A stretch of 64,000 nt of DNA from Parelaphostrongylus tenuis (GCA_019055375.1 JAHQIW010000755.1:1-64000); one strand, 5' to 3'; positions 12,638 through 26,000 are shown, counted from the stretch's first letter. Numbers and translations are program-made. Notes: a model not told the origin generated them from the letters alone.

Positions 12638-12993
12638 CAGTGGTATGCGAATCATTCATATCTAGGCGAGAGCTGAATTCGCGTTCCACCCATGGCAGGA
12701 GCGCGTGCTACTCTACACTACCAGGCCACCGCTTTGCTTCACTCTTTATTCCCTTATAAACTATTGAGACTGCTCAACTGTGCGGAGCTGTCACCTTAAT
12801 AAGGCTTAACACCGAGATGTGCTTACCACACCAAACCCGACTAAGGTTGGTTGTTGGCAGCTACATTAGTTTATGTTGAAGAAATAGTGGTGGTAGAGAA
12901 ATGGTTTCGGTGGTGTAGTGATAGTACAGACATACGGTGTGGGTGAAACTCAGGTTCAACACCTACCTGATGGCGAATGTTTGGTATGCCGCT
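12638..12993. repeat. Palindromic element with tRNA-like unit on each arm, copy 1
   Basis: The outer ends GGTATGCG/GGCATACC and inner blocks pair as inverted repeats. The right arm (+) has TGGTGTAGTGATAG (A box, about 12910) and CAGGTTCAACACC (B box, about 12951). The left arm (-) has the same boxes in reverse order at 12.66-12.74 kb. The A boxes are central and the B boxes outer, so both units point outward. The middle (about 12.78-12.88 kb) is a partly unpaired loop. Confidence 0.65.
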
Positions 12994-13309
12994 CCAAATT
13001 CTTCGGTAATAATAGTAATTAATAGTACTAGTAAATGGTAGCATAAAAGTGATAATGGGTCTTTCATAGAAAATACTAACAATGAAGACGGCAAAACTAT
13101 TATTGATACTAATAACAACATGCACAACAAATTAGTAGTGATAGCAACTGCTGTTAATAAAGACGTAATAATTCGTCGCCACAGGGCAAACAAATCAGCG
13201 AAAAATTGCTAGAACGGCATATAATTTCTCATGAGTTAAGCCAATAAGTCACTCAGTCAGCTAAAATGATAAATCACAATAAATTTCAGAAACCAAAGTG
13301 AGATCAAAG

Positions 13310-13890
13310 TACTAGGCCTCTCCATCAGTTGTGAACCTAGTGCAATAAACACCACATTTATTAAAGAGAAGTAAGGAAAAGTGTATGACTTCGGTACCGT
13401 TAAATTGCGTGTCTTCTTGTGAACATTTTAACTTACAACTGCCTATACTTACTTCAGATGGAATTGTCGTGGTAACAAATTCGCTTGCTACTCATGCACG
13501 AACGGCTCGTTGGGGAAAATGCTAGTTAAGCGGCGCGCAAGCTTAATAGAGATTAGGACGATGTCAAGGCTGAAAAAGGACGGCTAGGACGTGGTTTTGA
13601 AGTTCAAAGCTGGAGAGAACACTCTAGAGGATCAGTGGCGCTGGACTTTCCACAGGAAGCTCCATTAATCTTGCGTGCCGCCTTGATAACATTTTCCGCT
13701 ACGCGTCATTCGTGCATGAGTAGCAAGCGAATTTATTCCCAGGACAGTTCCATCTTCACGCAAGTATAGGCAAAATGTATACCAGAATGTTCAAGAGAAA
13801 TGCGTCATCAAACGATACCAAAATCATGCAATTTTAATCGGTTCTGGCTAATAAATTTGTTATTTATTGGATAAGACCCGTAACACAGAA
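13310..13890. mobile_element. Palindromic mariner-derived element, copy 2
   Basis: The left arm carries GTGCAATAAACACC, CAGATGGAATTGTCGTGG, then AAATTCGCTTGCTACTCATG, i.e. the mariner 5' region into the transposase N-terminus, and a decayed GTTCAAAGCTGGAGAGAACA block. The right arm gives the same in reverse complement, out to AATAAATAACAAATTTATTA. The coding part is full of stops. The two arms point toward each other, as in the 50.2-kb copy. Confidence 0.7.
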
Positions 13891-13910
13891 CCGCCAAGCT
13901 TCTATTTCTC

Positions 13911-13968
13911 CGGAGCCGGCAAATCTGTACCAGACTTGCCTGAGAGATAGCAGCACTGACTTGATATA
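13911..13968 (+). repeat. SINE fragment (52.6-kb family)
   Basis: CGGCAAATCTGTACCAGAC, then GAGAGATAGCAGCACTGAC, matches the middle of the SINE at 52,648-52,949 (GGTAAATTGGTACCAGAC ... GGATAAGCAGCACTGAC). Head and tail are missing. Confidence 0.55.
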
Positions 13969-14104
13969 TCGGTATATCGCTGAAAATCAATGTGTGAACA
14001 GGTTGCGTTCAGCGCTTCCAACACATTTCGCACCATGCACTGATGAGAAGCAAAAGCTTTATATTTCTTTTCCTTAATGACGGTTAAACCGCATTTTTAA
14101 CTAA

Positions 14105-14389
14105 ATGAAATACATGGATCTAATTGTAAGAGTTATGAAACGGACAAATAATGGTGAGAATTCGTTAGCATGCCACTACACAATCACTTCTTCCATTTTC
14201 TTAAGAGTGAAAACCGAAGTCAAAAAGTTAGAGAAAACTATGAGCTCAGATCACGGTATTCTCCAACATCTACCTGTCAGCCTCATTAGAGCAGATGTAC
14301 AACTTTGTCATGATCATCACCGCCAAAGTCTGAACTCTGATCGTACGCTCGTTGACATGGTCAACAACCAGTCAACCATTCACGTGTGA
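14105..14389 (+). other. Open frame of doubtful coding status
   Basis: 94 codons ending in TGA. The second half (EVKKLEKTMSSDHGILQHL, then VDMVNNQSTIHV) looks protein-like, and an AG acceptor (TTTTCTTAAG) precedes it at about 14204. No domain, neighbouring exon or homologue was recognised. Confidence 0.2.
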
Positions 14390-14399
14390 CTGTAGTGGC

Positions 14400-16075
14400 T
14401 CGATACTCCGATGACGTGAATTATCGCCAATGGGCGCAATTAGTCATATCTAATAGCCATAGAAATAGAGTCTATCAAGTAGACGAAAAAAGACCCCGGT
14501 GACTGACTGATAGAGTGAATATTTATAAAAATCGCTAGCAGAACTAGGATATCAAGGAATTTATGGTTTTTTTAATCGATTAGTAGGAAAGAAGCAGGTA
14601 TAAGACGGTAAACAGTCAGTGAATTTTTATCTTTGATCGAAAATCTGCTTATCTCTTGAGGTTAGCGAAAGCCGTGAATGTAATCTATTCTGTGAATGTG
14701 AAAAGAACAACTCTAGGTGAGCAAAAATTTTCCTAGCTAAGAGAAGCTCACTTAGCTGGCAAATCTTTTATTGCGAAAAAGGTGAGATGAAGTTCCTTTT
14801 CGGAACAAAGCTGAAAACTCGTAGTGCCACTTTGTCGAGTATATACCCATGGCGCGATTTTACTTAGGCGCACTTCAAGTACTTTATTTCATGAAAATAA
14901 ACTATTGATATTTTTTGTTCCTTCTTTGTTATTCCTTATATTTATTACGTCCTATCAATATAAGTATCATTAAGAAAACATCTTTGAAATGTAGCAAATG
15001 AATTTCGCCATATTCCTGTGAGTCCGATTATTAGCTATTAAATTATTAACACAACTACAATTATATATTAACGGACCTTCTCGGTGTGGTAGTTCTCAGC
15101 CTCAGTTATTTCCTAAGATCCAACGCTCCAGTGTAAAAATGTAAGATCAAAAGTAATTTGATGTGTGCTAAGCACTTGAAAAAAGTTGTGGACATGAACG
15201 TGCACTTCATGATATGATCGTCCTCAGAACAAGGTATCACAATTCTTGAGCTACACTACTATGTGCACTCAGCCGTAACGGGATAGATGGAACAGGAAAG
15301 AAATTAAGAGGAATGAATGAGATTTGATAGGTATTTCCGCAAATAAATAGTTTCGACTGAAGAGAGAGAGATAGAGAGCAACAAAAATAGAAAGAAAAAT
15401 GGAGAGAGGGAAAGTATATCACGAACTAGATGTTGTCAGTAGCTATTTCCACGATCTAGTCTTTGTTAACCTCGACAATAATGAAATAATCCTTTGTTTC
15501 ATTGACGAGAAGACACGAAGTTGTTAAGAAGATTTATATCCATTCGGAATAACACTTCTTAGTGCCGTTTCGACGGTTTACCTACTTTAAAGCCTGAAAG
15601 AGTAAAACTGATAAGCGATTCAATCAGCCAACCACTTCCAAGTCATAGCAAGAAAAAGCTGATCCACAAATTTTTGTTCACGTAGAAGACAGTTTCTTCT
15701 GAACACCAACCAATTTTATGGGCCTCTTAGTTAACATTGAGAACCAAGCGCACAAAAATTTTGCCATCATTAGAAAAAGAGTAGATATGGAGCTAACGAC
15801 GAGATTCTAGTGAATCTTAATTCTTTGGATTATTCTGTGTTTGGATTTTTTTGAGATCATCTTTCTATGAAATGTTCACGAGGAGAATTGCTTAGTGATG
15901 TAGGCTATTCTAAGCAAGGCTTTGGTTTGACCATAACTCTCTCCTTCACTAGCATGAGAGCATTTTAGCTCCGTTACCATCAAGATTTTAAGAAAATTCG
16001 ATCAGACCAGCAAACTGTAGTACTCATCAGGTAGACGAAAACGTCACGCAGTAGCTGAAACAATCTGCGAAGTAT
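14400..16075. other. AT-rich stretch with no recognised feature
   Basis: Both strands are stop-rich. A short GA-rich purine run is at about 15360-15415. Nothing else could be supported. Confidence 0.5.
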
Positions 16076-16079
16076 ATAA

Positions 16080-16680
16080 CATGATTATTACTTGAGCCAA
16101 TATGTTATGTGGCCTGGTAATGGGCTCTTGTGCAGATCCATGCACGTGTTTTGACCCTGCAGTCTCGTCAATCGGGCACAACCCGTCGTCTTTTAGCCAA
16201 TCCTTTGTGGGCGCTTCGGGTTCTGACGAGTTCTGCCCCACTGAAGAGACTGCAAGGTCGAAACACGTGTATTGGGCTGCACAAGAGCCCATTACCACAC
16301 CACATGACATGTTGGCTCAAGTCATAATTATGAGATATATTGAAATTTGAGTGTGGTCCTAATAAAACATATGAAATAAGGTATAATATTACACAAATAC
16401 CAGTCAAAGAGCAAGCGAGTGTACAACACTCTATGTTCGGTGATATTCTTACTTGACTTGTAGTGTAAATTGTTTTTCGGCGCTACCTCTTAGTGTGGGG
16501 ACTGGAGCACCCACAGAGGACTGGCTAAAAGACGACGGATTCTGCCCGACTGACGAGACTGTAAGGTCGAAACACGTGTATCGGGTTGTTCAAGAACCCA
16601 TTACCAGACCACATGACATGTTGGCTCAAATAATAATTATGCGATATATGGAAATTTAAGCGTAGTCTTAATAAAACACT
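16080..16680. repeat. Foldback element encoding matching peptides on both strands, plus adjacent half copy
   Basis: Arms of about 105 bases (16082-16190 and 16222-16331) are inverted repeats around a 30-base centre. They share CTTGAGCCAA, GGTAATGGGCTCTTGTGCAG and CACGTGTTTYGACC. Open frames on both strands (about 82 aa on +, 88 aa on -) read nearly the same: GSCADPCTCFDPAVSSIG versus GSCAAQYTCFDLAVSSVG. A half copy (centre and right arm) is at 16505-16660. Both copies are followed by GATATATNGAAATTTRAG and CTTAATAAAAC. A third copy is at 61.18-61.50 kb. Not a gene: the matching ORFs are a by-product of the palindrome. Confidence 0.75.
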
Positions 16681-17831
16681 CGAATGTATGCGGAATGTTC
16701 GATGACGTTTCAAACGATGGCGACGAAACGAATCTATTGCAAGAAGAGCTGGAGTCCATAAAGTAGATGTGATGACGATCCATATAAAAATTAAGCTGCG
16801 GCTCAACAAAAAAGGACACCTTCAATTTGAGCTTAATCGTTGATGTTTAGCTCACACATACTTGCATGGTAAAATATTTTTACCGCAGTGCATGACTTAC
16901 TGAGCTCTTACGAGGGCACGTTGGACCTGCAGAGAATACAGGGCATTCGCTGGCCTCAGTGATCAAAAGCTATCCAACTTAGAACAATTTTGCAACCACT
17001 TATTCTCGACAAATAGTTGAAAGCAGCGATTTTTAAGAAGTGCTGTCCGACTTGTGATGAAATTGGACTTGAATAGAAGTCTCCTCACGAGAATCAAAAC
17101 AGATTTGAGCCGCCTTCGCACATTTAAAGGTTTTTCATCAAGGTTTCTTTAAAAGTCAAAATAGCTTTATGATAAGAAGTATGTTCGTGAAATTGAAAGA
17201 AAATTCATAATCTTCTCATTTGAACAGGGAATAAGAAGGACGTAGTGACAACACATTAATGAGGAAATATTAGTTCGAAAAGAAGTTTTTTTTTCTGGCT
17301 CACTGAGATAGTAAGAAATCACTCTTTGCTGAAGATTTTATATTCATTAATTATCTGCCACTAGTATCCAAAGGACGAGTACTTCTATCCAGTGAGGGAG
17401 TTATCAATTCATAGAGTTGTCTCTAATCGCTGAATATAAACGGAAGACTTGTAAAACAGTAATAGCACATAACGTCCCATATGATCTAAGCATGACGCAT
17501 TTGGTACGAATCAACGGCACTTTCGATCTTAAGCCACACAGAATTAGTATAGTGGGGAGAGGCAATTCAAAAAATTGCCAGAAGTACAGATTTTTTGCTA
17601 TTAGATAAAAGTTAGTCCATCATATCATAGTAAATTCTTGAAATCCCGAAGCATATGGTATGTACTTCCCTCGCTTTTGGCTTGAAAACGTGTTTTGAAA
17701 CGGATGTGAGCTATTAAAAGATTTCCTAGCACAAATTATAGTGTCATTCCAGTGTATCATTTGTGGTTGCAGTTGCTACAACTGCGTATAAAATTTCTAA
17801 GCAATAAAATTTTGTTTCCAATTTCATTGAG

Positions 17832-17946
17832 AGACCTGTTTCCATTATCACTCAAGACTTTTGAAGAAAACTTTGAAAAGGTTCAATCTGAAATTCAAAT
17901 GACATCAAGAGCTCTTCAAGCTTTACTTCTTCTTATAGCACCAAAA
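17832..17946 (+). CDS. Probable internal exon of an unidentified gene
   Basis: After a pyrimidine-rich acceptor (CCAATTTCATTGAG) the frame encodes DLFPLSLKTFEENFEKVQSE and TSRALQALLLLIAPK, ending exactly at a consensus donor GTAAGT. It is an amphipathic, helical peptide. The first base completes a codon begun in an upstream exon, and the exon ends in phase 0. An open stretch at 17417-17600 might hold part of the same gene, but no clean splice sites were seen. No family recognised. Confidence 0.45.
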
Positions 17947-18617
17947 GTAAGTAAAGAAATGTTGCAGTCATAATATTTCTAATTCCTACTACGGTGCCCG
18001 AAATTTGTATCGTATCAATTTTGGTTTTTCTTACTTGATGAATTTTATGTAATACTAGCGGTTTGGGACTAAATGTCTCCTAAGTATTCTATCGAACGAA
18101 TCAGCAATTTGAGAGTTCCTGGAAAGCGAATGACGAAACCAGCAACCAAGAGCGACGATAGCAACGGCTATTATCAGCCTATTCAGTAGGAGATGCGAGG
18201 TGAAAAAACGCTCCAATATTCCGAAAGTGCTTTGAATTCAAAGAAGCTGCTGCGTCAACCTAATCAGTTCTGTTGAAAGTGAATCTGCATAATGAAGTTC
18301 TTCTATAGCTTCCTAGATTTAATTTTTGAAAAAAAAACCACTTCAATTTTGCTTTCCAAACAGATCACTAGGACTGTTCCTATTAGCTTGCTTTTCGTGC
18401 GTAGTAAGTAGGCCTATGTTTACGCTACATCTACATATGTGCAAAATTATAATTCAAAATAGAGTTATCAAAATAACGATTTTAGTAATAACGCATAAAT
18501 TTTGAAGCTGTAGAAAATCTTCAATAGAATGCCTCAAAACATGAAGAAGATGATAATAAAACACTCTTGACAACAAATTAGGGCTATTTGGAAACAGAGG
18601 AATCGATTATGACAAAC

Positions 18618-18800
18618 ATAACGACTGAGGAAGGGTTGTTGGCCCTGTAACTTAAGTAATTAGATGAGTGTGAGCCCGCTAAGCTTCGATCAACTGAAAC
18701 CTTCTGAGACATGGTGCTTTCTCGCATGGAGCGGGTCGGAACAGCGTGAGAACCAACACTTCTAAATGATCGTTCAAGCAGAGGCGGTTCGTTCACACGC
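18618..18800 (-). CDS. Probable Ser/Arg-rich exon, unidentified gene
   Basis: A strong minus-strand acceptor (TTATTCCAATGCAG) leads into 183 bases encoding RVNEPPLLERSFRSVGSHAV and RESTMSQKVSVDRSLAGSHS, ending at a GTTTGT donor. It starts and ends in phase 2. The Ser/Arg-rich, disordered composition suits a regulatory segment. It is on the same strand as the PDZ gene 13 kb downstream and could be one of its 5' exons; no exon joining them was found. Confidence 0.45.
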
Positions 18801-18829
18801 CTGCATTGGAATAACATAAGAGAGCAATA

Positions 18830-20090
18830 GCAGCATATAGGTGCACTATTAATCTCTAGAAATTATTTCTGTTCATAATTCCTCAAGGAAATGGATCTAT
18901 CATAACAGTAACAGAGTCTAAAAATGGCTGCATTAACTTCTAAGATTTTACTATATTAAGCTCATGAGTAAGTGCATAGAACGTATATACTATGAACAAT
19001 TTTTGAAACCCTAGTCAATAAAATCCGAAAAACTATTGGTAGAAAAATATTTGTGAAATCTGGATCATTGTACTTCAGAATCACTTTGATTGAATTGTTC
19101 ATTGCCTCCACGCAATTACAGCTATGCATAAATGATTAGATGAGACAGGAACACACTGGCCATGAGAGACGTCAACAGACTGCTTCCAATCTTCTAAATT
19201 AAAAAAGAACTTTTTTGGACTTCCGTAGAATGCATCCGCTGACACCAGTGGTACCTATTACCCATGGTACGCGTTGCACGGAAGCTGCTTTGTGCTTTTC
19301 ATACTAAGTCATCAAAGGTGATCAACTTAAAGCCACCAATTTCTCTTTGCTGCTATCTTCTACCATCCTAGCTCAAATATATCGTTTCTACTCAAAGCTT
19401 CAACGTAAGGTCGTGACTTGAATGTAACGCTTGTTTGGAACGCTAAAAGCTCGCGTTGTCATCTTTCTGAGAAACTTTAAGGGTAGTCGATGTCATGTTC
19501 TTCAAGAATGAAAAGAGTATGTGGTTGGTAAGATTTCTACACAGCTTACCGAGAGCCCTTTGAAGCTTCCAGACTTTTGACTGATATGCTGGCGAAATTC
19601 TCGGATTTCTGTGGCTTCTTTCAAACATTTTATCAAATATTTCATATATCAACTCAAGTAGTTAGTCTGAAATCTCCTTTTTTGAAGCTAAAATTTTATA
19701 TGTGTAACAAGAATTATATATGGTTAATAGGCCTTGGATCAAAGATTTTCGGCAATTTATTACGTCATTGAGCAGTGCCTCTCTTCATGCTTTCTATAAG
19801 AAATCATACTTCATAGGAGAAACTTTGAGAGAATTTTCTGTTTCCGGAAATTAAGGATCCGAGGTAATCGTTGCGGACCGGAAAGGTTGGGTGCGAAATT
19901 TTTTCAGTGTTATTTCTATAATTGCGTAATGTGATAATAATGCAATCTTCTTCACGTTGACAGCGGGACATTACGGTCACAATAGATTCGAAACGCACTT
20001 CTTTAAACTTGCTTGTTTATGAGCCTCTTCTAATAGCTCTTTCTGCCTATAGTGATGTTGATCCTTCTGCGAACGTTTTCGACAGCTGGC
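18830..20090. other. Stretch without recognised feature
   Basis: Short ORFs on both strands (19443-19652, 19577-19771, 19804-19998) show no motif or splice context. Confidence 0.4.
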
Positions 20091-20091
20091 A

Positions 20092-20325
20092 TTAACCCTT
20101 TCAGGACCACTGTTGATAGGCAGGCAGTGTCGCGCCGTCGCTTGCGCGACAGTCGCAGGAGGTGGCATTTGCACGTCAGTATGCATGTCTGGCTGTCTGT
20201 GATTGCTTTCCCACGAGATGCGCCTGCTTTCCCATGAGCTGCGGGCCGCCATTACAGTAGCTGAGTGGGATTCGATGTCGAGCGCCACGGCACGAAAAAG
20301 TCCGTTTGGTGCTTAAAAGGGTTAA
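20092..20325. mobile_element. MITE with TTAACCCTTT terminal repeats
   Basis: The ends are TTAACCCTTTCAGGAC and (reverse complement) TTAACCCTTTTAAGC. The interior is GC-richer than its surroundings (GTCGCGCCGTCGCTTGCGCG and so on) and has no coding. Short palindromic ends next to TTA/TAA fit a MITE of about 235 bases. The ORFs inside it are shadows. Confidence 0.65.
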
Positions 20326-20329
20326 TTAC

Positions 20330-22430
20330 TTTAGTTAAAGTAAAATCAAGCTTCCCTCTTTTCTTCATTCCCAAAAACTTAATGGTAATGGAGATGCGTT
20401 CCGAGCTGTGTTTTCTGGAAAATTGGAGCAGTTTTTTGAATGGCTTAATTCTTTTGACAAAATGCTCGTAGTCTTCGGTCGAATCCTCCTAGATCTTCAC
20501 TAGACCGACTATTGATTAACCTCTGCATTGAATGAAATATTCCGTGAATTTCTTTGCTTCAGCACACACGAGGTTCTTAATAGAATAGGTCTCCTAAATC
20601 CTCAAGTCATATGGCGAAGACGATTTTATTGAAATTCTTCTGTTCAAACAACACTTATCCTGCTGGAAGATGGAGAAGTCTCTTTACAGCTTCTCGTTGG
20701 ATCGAGGGTACTTACTAGATTCATCATGGAACGACTGAACCTCAGAGGTGTCATGGGAGTGCTGTTTTCCTTTATGAGAATTTCGTTCATCTCCATATAA
20801 CAAGTGTTATTGTAACTCTCTAATAGTCCAATCGCAATTTTCCGCTTTCTTGAAAAATGAATTTGCACGAAAGAGACATAGTGGTCACGAGTTCTGGATC
20901 ATTCCTTCTGCTCTTATTTCGATTTCCTACTTCAAATTTAGGATTCAACATTAATTTTGCTCGCCCTTCCTAAGTTAGAATCTTTGTCGGCAAATTGATG
21001 AAGCAGATTTTCCTTAAGGATTAGTCCTACTATTTGGTTGCAAAACGTGTCGAATTTGTCTTCATCACCTTTACGGGTTATTAGATAGCAGTTGAGATGA
21101 GCTGATTGGATTCCATATGAATCTACCTGATGGCGAAATTTTATAGTTATCGTCGTTTAGCGAGTGTACCGGAATGCTCAAAAAATCTCCATCATTAATA
21201 AAAGGATAATGTATTCATGTTTGAGTCAAGATCTATTTTTGTTACTAGAATTTTACCCATGTGTTTTCACATAACATGTTGCTTGGAACTGCGACAGAAC
21301 TCTAATTTGATGGTGCGAAACGTATCACATAAGTGTAAAAATGAAAGTATCTTTATTCATTCTCTTGGGGAATATTCACCTTTCACCTGTTAATTTAGTA
21401 GGCGATAAATACTAAGGACGAGTTAAACTACTTTGTTGGGATATCCGTTTCTCTTCTTCGGCTCACATATCAGCAAAAGGAGTTATAAGAAGTACTAGGG
21501 TGACTTAAAAATAATTTTTCGAGATCAAATTCGAAGAGATCGTCTACCGAAATCTATGTATAAGTGGTGCGAAAAGAAAATGTATCATGAACATAAGTTA
21601 TGAATATGTCAGCTGGTAGGAGTAACTTAGAGATAATTGTTAAAAATTCATAAGCAAAATCCCTTGCAATCTCGGGAACAGCTACTGAAGGACCGGGACA
21701 GCTCCTCAGCGAGCATTATTAATCACCCGGACACGGTCTCTGTGTAATGGATCCGTACTGCCAAAAAATTTCCTATTATTTTATTTCATCACTTACTATT
21801 ATTGTCATTATCATTTGTATTCAGCAACGTATTTCGTCTGATTTCTTGTCATTTTCATCAGCAAGTTTTTCTGCCATATGATCCAAATATTCTGTGCGCA
21901 ATTACGGAGGGCTAGCATAAATCGTCGACCAGTCAATTTGTTCATAGGTTTATCTATTTTTTGTTCAAAGGTTTATCGATTATCATTTTCTATTATGTGA
22001 ATGTGCCCGACAACGAGATGAAACAAAGTAGTAACGTAACAACATGCGAAGAGTAAGACACGGTAGATCGTAAAGAGTGTTTTGAGGGCATAGCCATTCA
22101 ATGAACTAGAATAAGTGGAAATAAGACAAAGGGCACGGAAAAGAAGCAATTTTTTTGAAAGAGGATATGAATGAATCGCCAGTAACGTGGAAGATGACGT
22201 GATGCTTCTGTTCCTTCACGAGTTTCGTGATATAAAAGACCCCAAGTGAAAATTAATACCTATGTACTTTACCGCGATTCCTTAACGAAGATATTATGCG
22301 TAGAAACAGAGTTTCAAATCCATTTGATCAAGTTGTGTTTTGATGCGCTTTTGGAATATTCTCTTATTCTCATTATAGGGCTGTTTCAGTGATTAAGATT
22401 TCCTTTTGATTATATTGTTAGAGTCTACGA
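20330..22430. other. AT-rich stretch without recognised feature
   Basis: No coding frame with splice support and no clear repeat boundary was found. The DNA could be a long intron. Confidence 0.45.
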
Positions 22431-22434
22431 ATCC

Positions 22435-22700
22435 CTAAGAAGAATATGTGGCTGTCGCCTCAGCTAAAATAATGGGCGATAACATGTTGGTGTATTCTAA
22501 TGAGAGTGGAAAATTATTGGCGAGTTGATGAGGATAGAAGCAGATGATTAAAGGCATAAAGAATTGGTTTCGAGCGGTAGTTTCGACACTAATCGCCGCA
22601 CATCTCATTACCGCTCGGAATTGGCTGCGTAGTTGATGCATCCAATCAACGCAAAAATTGGTTTTCGTTCTTAATGCGTCGGTCATTTCTCTCTCCGATG
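22435..22700 (-). CDS. Possible terminal exon, unknown protein
   Basis: After a possible acceptor (TTCTTCCACCATCGGAG) the minus frame reads MTDALRTKTNFCVDWMHQLR, then RNQFFMPLIICFYPHQLANN and so on to a TAG at 22435. Codon choice is ordinary, with no rare runs. A plus frame at 22674-22826 (MVEELRKKLIQYGNLSELAS) overlaps its 5' edge and is an alternative. No domain recognised. Confidence 0.3.
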
Positions 22701-23099
22701 GTGGAAGAATTACGAAAAAAATTAATCCAATATGGCAATCTATCAGAACTTGCATCGCAGTGTAGTGATCTCATTCGTTACTCGGACACCTCAACCTGCT
22801 CATATGCGTGTGCGACTCCGCCCAGGTTAATCAAGCCTACTCACTCCGAGAATAGATTTTTACTGCGAGATATGTCTGAGGCAAGCTCACTCCTCTAAAC
22901 CACATAGACACGCTCTAGCGCACCAATCGAAGGACTTCAGCGAGAATCGAGTCGACAAGCTTTCAATGACTTTAGCGATGAAGGTAAAAATCCTTGTAGA
23001 GCAGCCGGACTCATAAGCTAAGTAAATATGAAGTACTCGTGGAAGGTGAATGTGGGGAAACGAATACAAGCTGTGATGGATGTGCACAAGGCAAGTAAT

Positions 23100-26000
23100 T
23101 TTCCTCTCACGTAGTCAAACTGACGACGTACTATCACGATCATTCTGATGGAACCACGACCCTATGCCTTCATCTGAAAGATTCACTCAATTGTTTTTCT
23201 CTGGCAGTGCTGGTTTGCTCTTAAGTTGTTTGCTCATCATAAGCTTATTATACAATTTTCGGGATTCAATGAGAGATGTGACAGAAATTGGAAATTGTTT
23301 ATACTTTTGCATAGGGGGTTCGACTTCCGACGAATTAGTTCTCAGTGATGTACCGAGCCAGAACTGAACTCATTTTCATAATGCCTCCGAAACGTCATGA
23401 CCAGGTTATCTGAATATTAACGGCATTGCAGCTTGTACCTTGGTAATGGATAAATTTATAAAACTTCGTCATATCGATCGTAGATCAAACACACGATTAC
23501 TTTGCGTAGTTTTAAAAAATCGAATCTAATCATACGATCATCGGAAAACAGGCAATACGTGAAAGTTTGACTTTTGTCAATACATGAAGCAACTACAGCA
23601 AAAGCTGATAGGTTTTAATAATCCAGAAAATAAACAAGATGTTCCGCGCTCAGGAGAACTTTGACCTTTTATTCGGAATAGAGTTGTTCAGCTAATACAA
23701 TATATTTGTCGTGCACAGACAACTTTTCAGTTAATCATGAACATTCAAATTCGTACGGATTGAGGATTTCTCGGTGATCACCGATCATTATTGAATATCG
23801 ATAATTCCTGAAGATTTGACAAAACCATTTAAAATGATGTTTCACTGCTTGATTCTTTGTTCAAAATTACAGAAAGGAATATTAACGCAATGAAAATTCC
23901 TCTTATTTCTAATGCTTGGCTGCCGTCAACCACTCTAGATTAACAACACTTCAGAGAAATCATTGCAACCTGTCGGAAGAAAACTTATTTATTAAATCGC
24001 TTAACCACTGTGAAGACAACTTTGGGCAGTGTAAATAGCCTGGAAAAGAGTTTGAATTTCATTGTGTGGGAATAAAAAGAGCTATACCTTTTTGGCAGAA
24101 ATCCATTATGTCTATCAATTCTTATTCCAATGAGTTGAATCGAACAACATGTTGTTTGGAGTTCAAAAGGACACCGATCGAACAGCGCTTAGACATGCGT
24201 GCAGCACACGCATAGTTTACAACTCGAACTCTCGCCACGGCAATAGATATGCTTGTACTAAATTTGTATGAGAAGAGGTGACAGTGATATGATGTTCAGA
24301 ATTTTTCTTGCGAGTAGCTGAGATGTTGTAGCAGAGCTATTCCAAGGAAGCAGTGGGAATTGCCTCGACTAGCATTTAGCGATAGAACCGATTATAAAGA
24401 AGAACCGAAAGCGCCAAAGTGGGTAAACCACTCTAGACAACGAAACAAATAGGGAAAAATGGTTTGCACCAAAATATTTAAGCCATATAAATAAACGATT
24501 GATCAAATAAACTAATAAATTTCGACTTTTTTGATGAATTACGTGGCCAGCACGATCACATTTGACTTACGACCACAAATACAGGCACTAATGCCCTAAC
24601 AACTCAAAAAACTGTGCAGTACTTCAAATTCAAATCTTATTTCTATCATTATCGATCAAAGAGCACTATATGGATGATGCTGTAACTTGTAGTTGCGATG
24701 GCTTGCTTCTGATATAGATAAAGGTTACTCGACTTGCACTATAAGGCCCATAAAGTGAAGGTCACCGGTAAACGTTGAGTGGTTGAAGTGTTTAAGTTCA
24801 TGTTTATGGGATATCCAGTTGAAGCTTGAACGAAAGTTGAGGAGCGAGCAACGGGCCATTTGTGTACAAATTGGATTCACATCAAATCTATCAAACTTCT
24901 ACTTCTACTATGAAATTACTGAAACGAAATGGATCTGCTAAATTTCTTCTCTCCACGATATCTTTACCAAGAAACAGAATAAAATCCGATTGGATAAAGA
25001 TAAACTAAATTTCCATGAATCCGTAAACTGGATTCATATTAATTTAGCGCGGTGTTGCCAACGGCTACCAAGCCAGTCAACTATATCTCTAGATAATAGC
25101 ACTCAATGGAAATCACGTCAGAGGCAAAAAATATGTAAGGATTCGGCAAAGAAGTGGAGCATATCAATTAAACAAAGGTCAAAAAGTCTAGAGAATAATA
25201 GACTACATGGGACATATTTATAGAAGAAAATGATTTTGGCAACATCACTGTAAATGAGTAAAGCACATATTGCGGTAGCTCTCTCGGTGAACCAAAATGA
25301 TCCAATGACGACAACGTCCGTGAAACAATACAGATAGAGGATAATCAGTTTTGCAGTTGTGCTGACGATTCCCTTATATCATATGGCGGTAGTAGCGCCC
25401 AGCATGTTAACGAAAGTTCTTAGCAACGAAGCAAATATGTATGTCCTGCGTAATCAAAGAAAGGATTAAGCATTCAGCGTTGATCAATTCTTGATCAATG
25501 CGCCATTTGTTCGATCTCGTCAATAGAATCGCAGAAGTAAATGAGTGAGTACCTCGCCTTAATAAATTAGCCTTTGAAAAATGCGAAGATGTCCGATGCA
25601 TAATGAAACTCAATATTCATCTACATTCTAAATGTGACATGCCTCAAAATCAGACCATATTAGGGGCCACTAAAAAAAAAGTCAAGCATCCTGACTAGAC
25701 GCTTCCATTTACAACTATTAGAAAGATGAAGTGGTAACACTTACGTTCAATCGATGATTTACAAGTTAAAAAACACTTTATAACGGAGTTAACAAGATAT
25801 TACAGAATAAGATGTGGAAAATATGGCTTCGTTCTATTACGTATCAGATTGCTGCTGTTGCTTGTCCATGAGAAGCTTGAGGACGAATCGAAGCATCGTC
25901 TGCTTCGAATTGGACTCAACCCTAAATCGGATTGAAACACGCCAAAAGAGTAGAAGCCATGGACATTATGTAATAATGCAATCCCGATGAACCCACATAT

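Noticed and set aside
16044..16659. Cluster of 60-90 codon ORFs as small secreted proteins
   Set aside because: They come from an inverted-repeat element; both strands give the same peptide and copies elsewhere are broken. No signal peptide.
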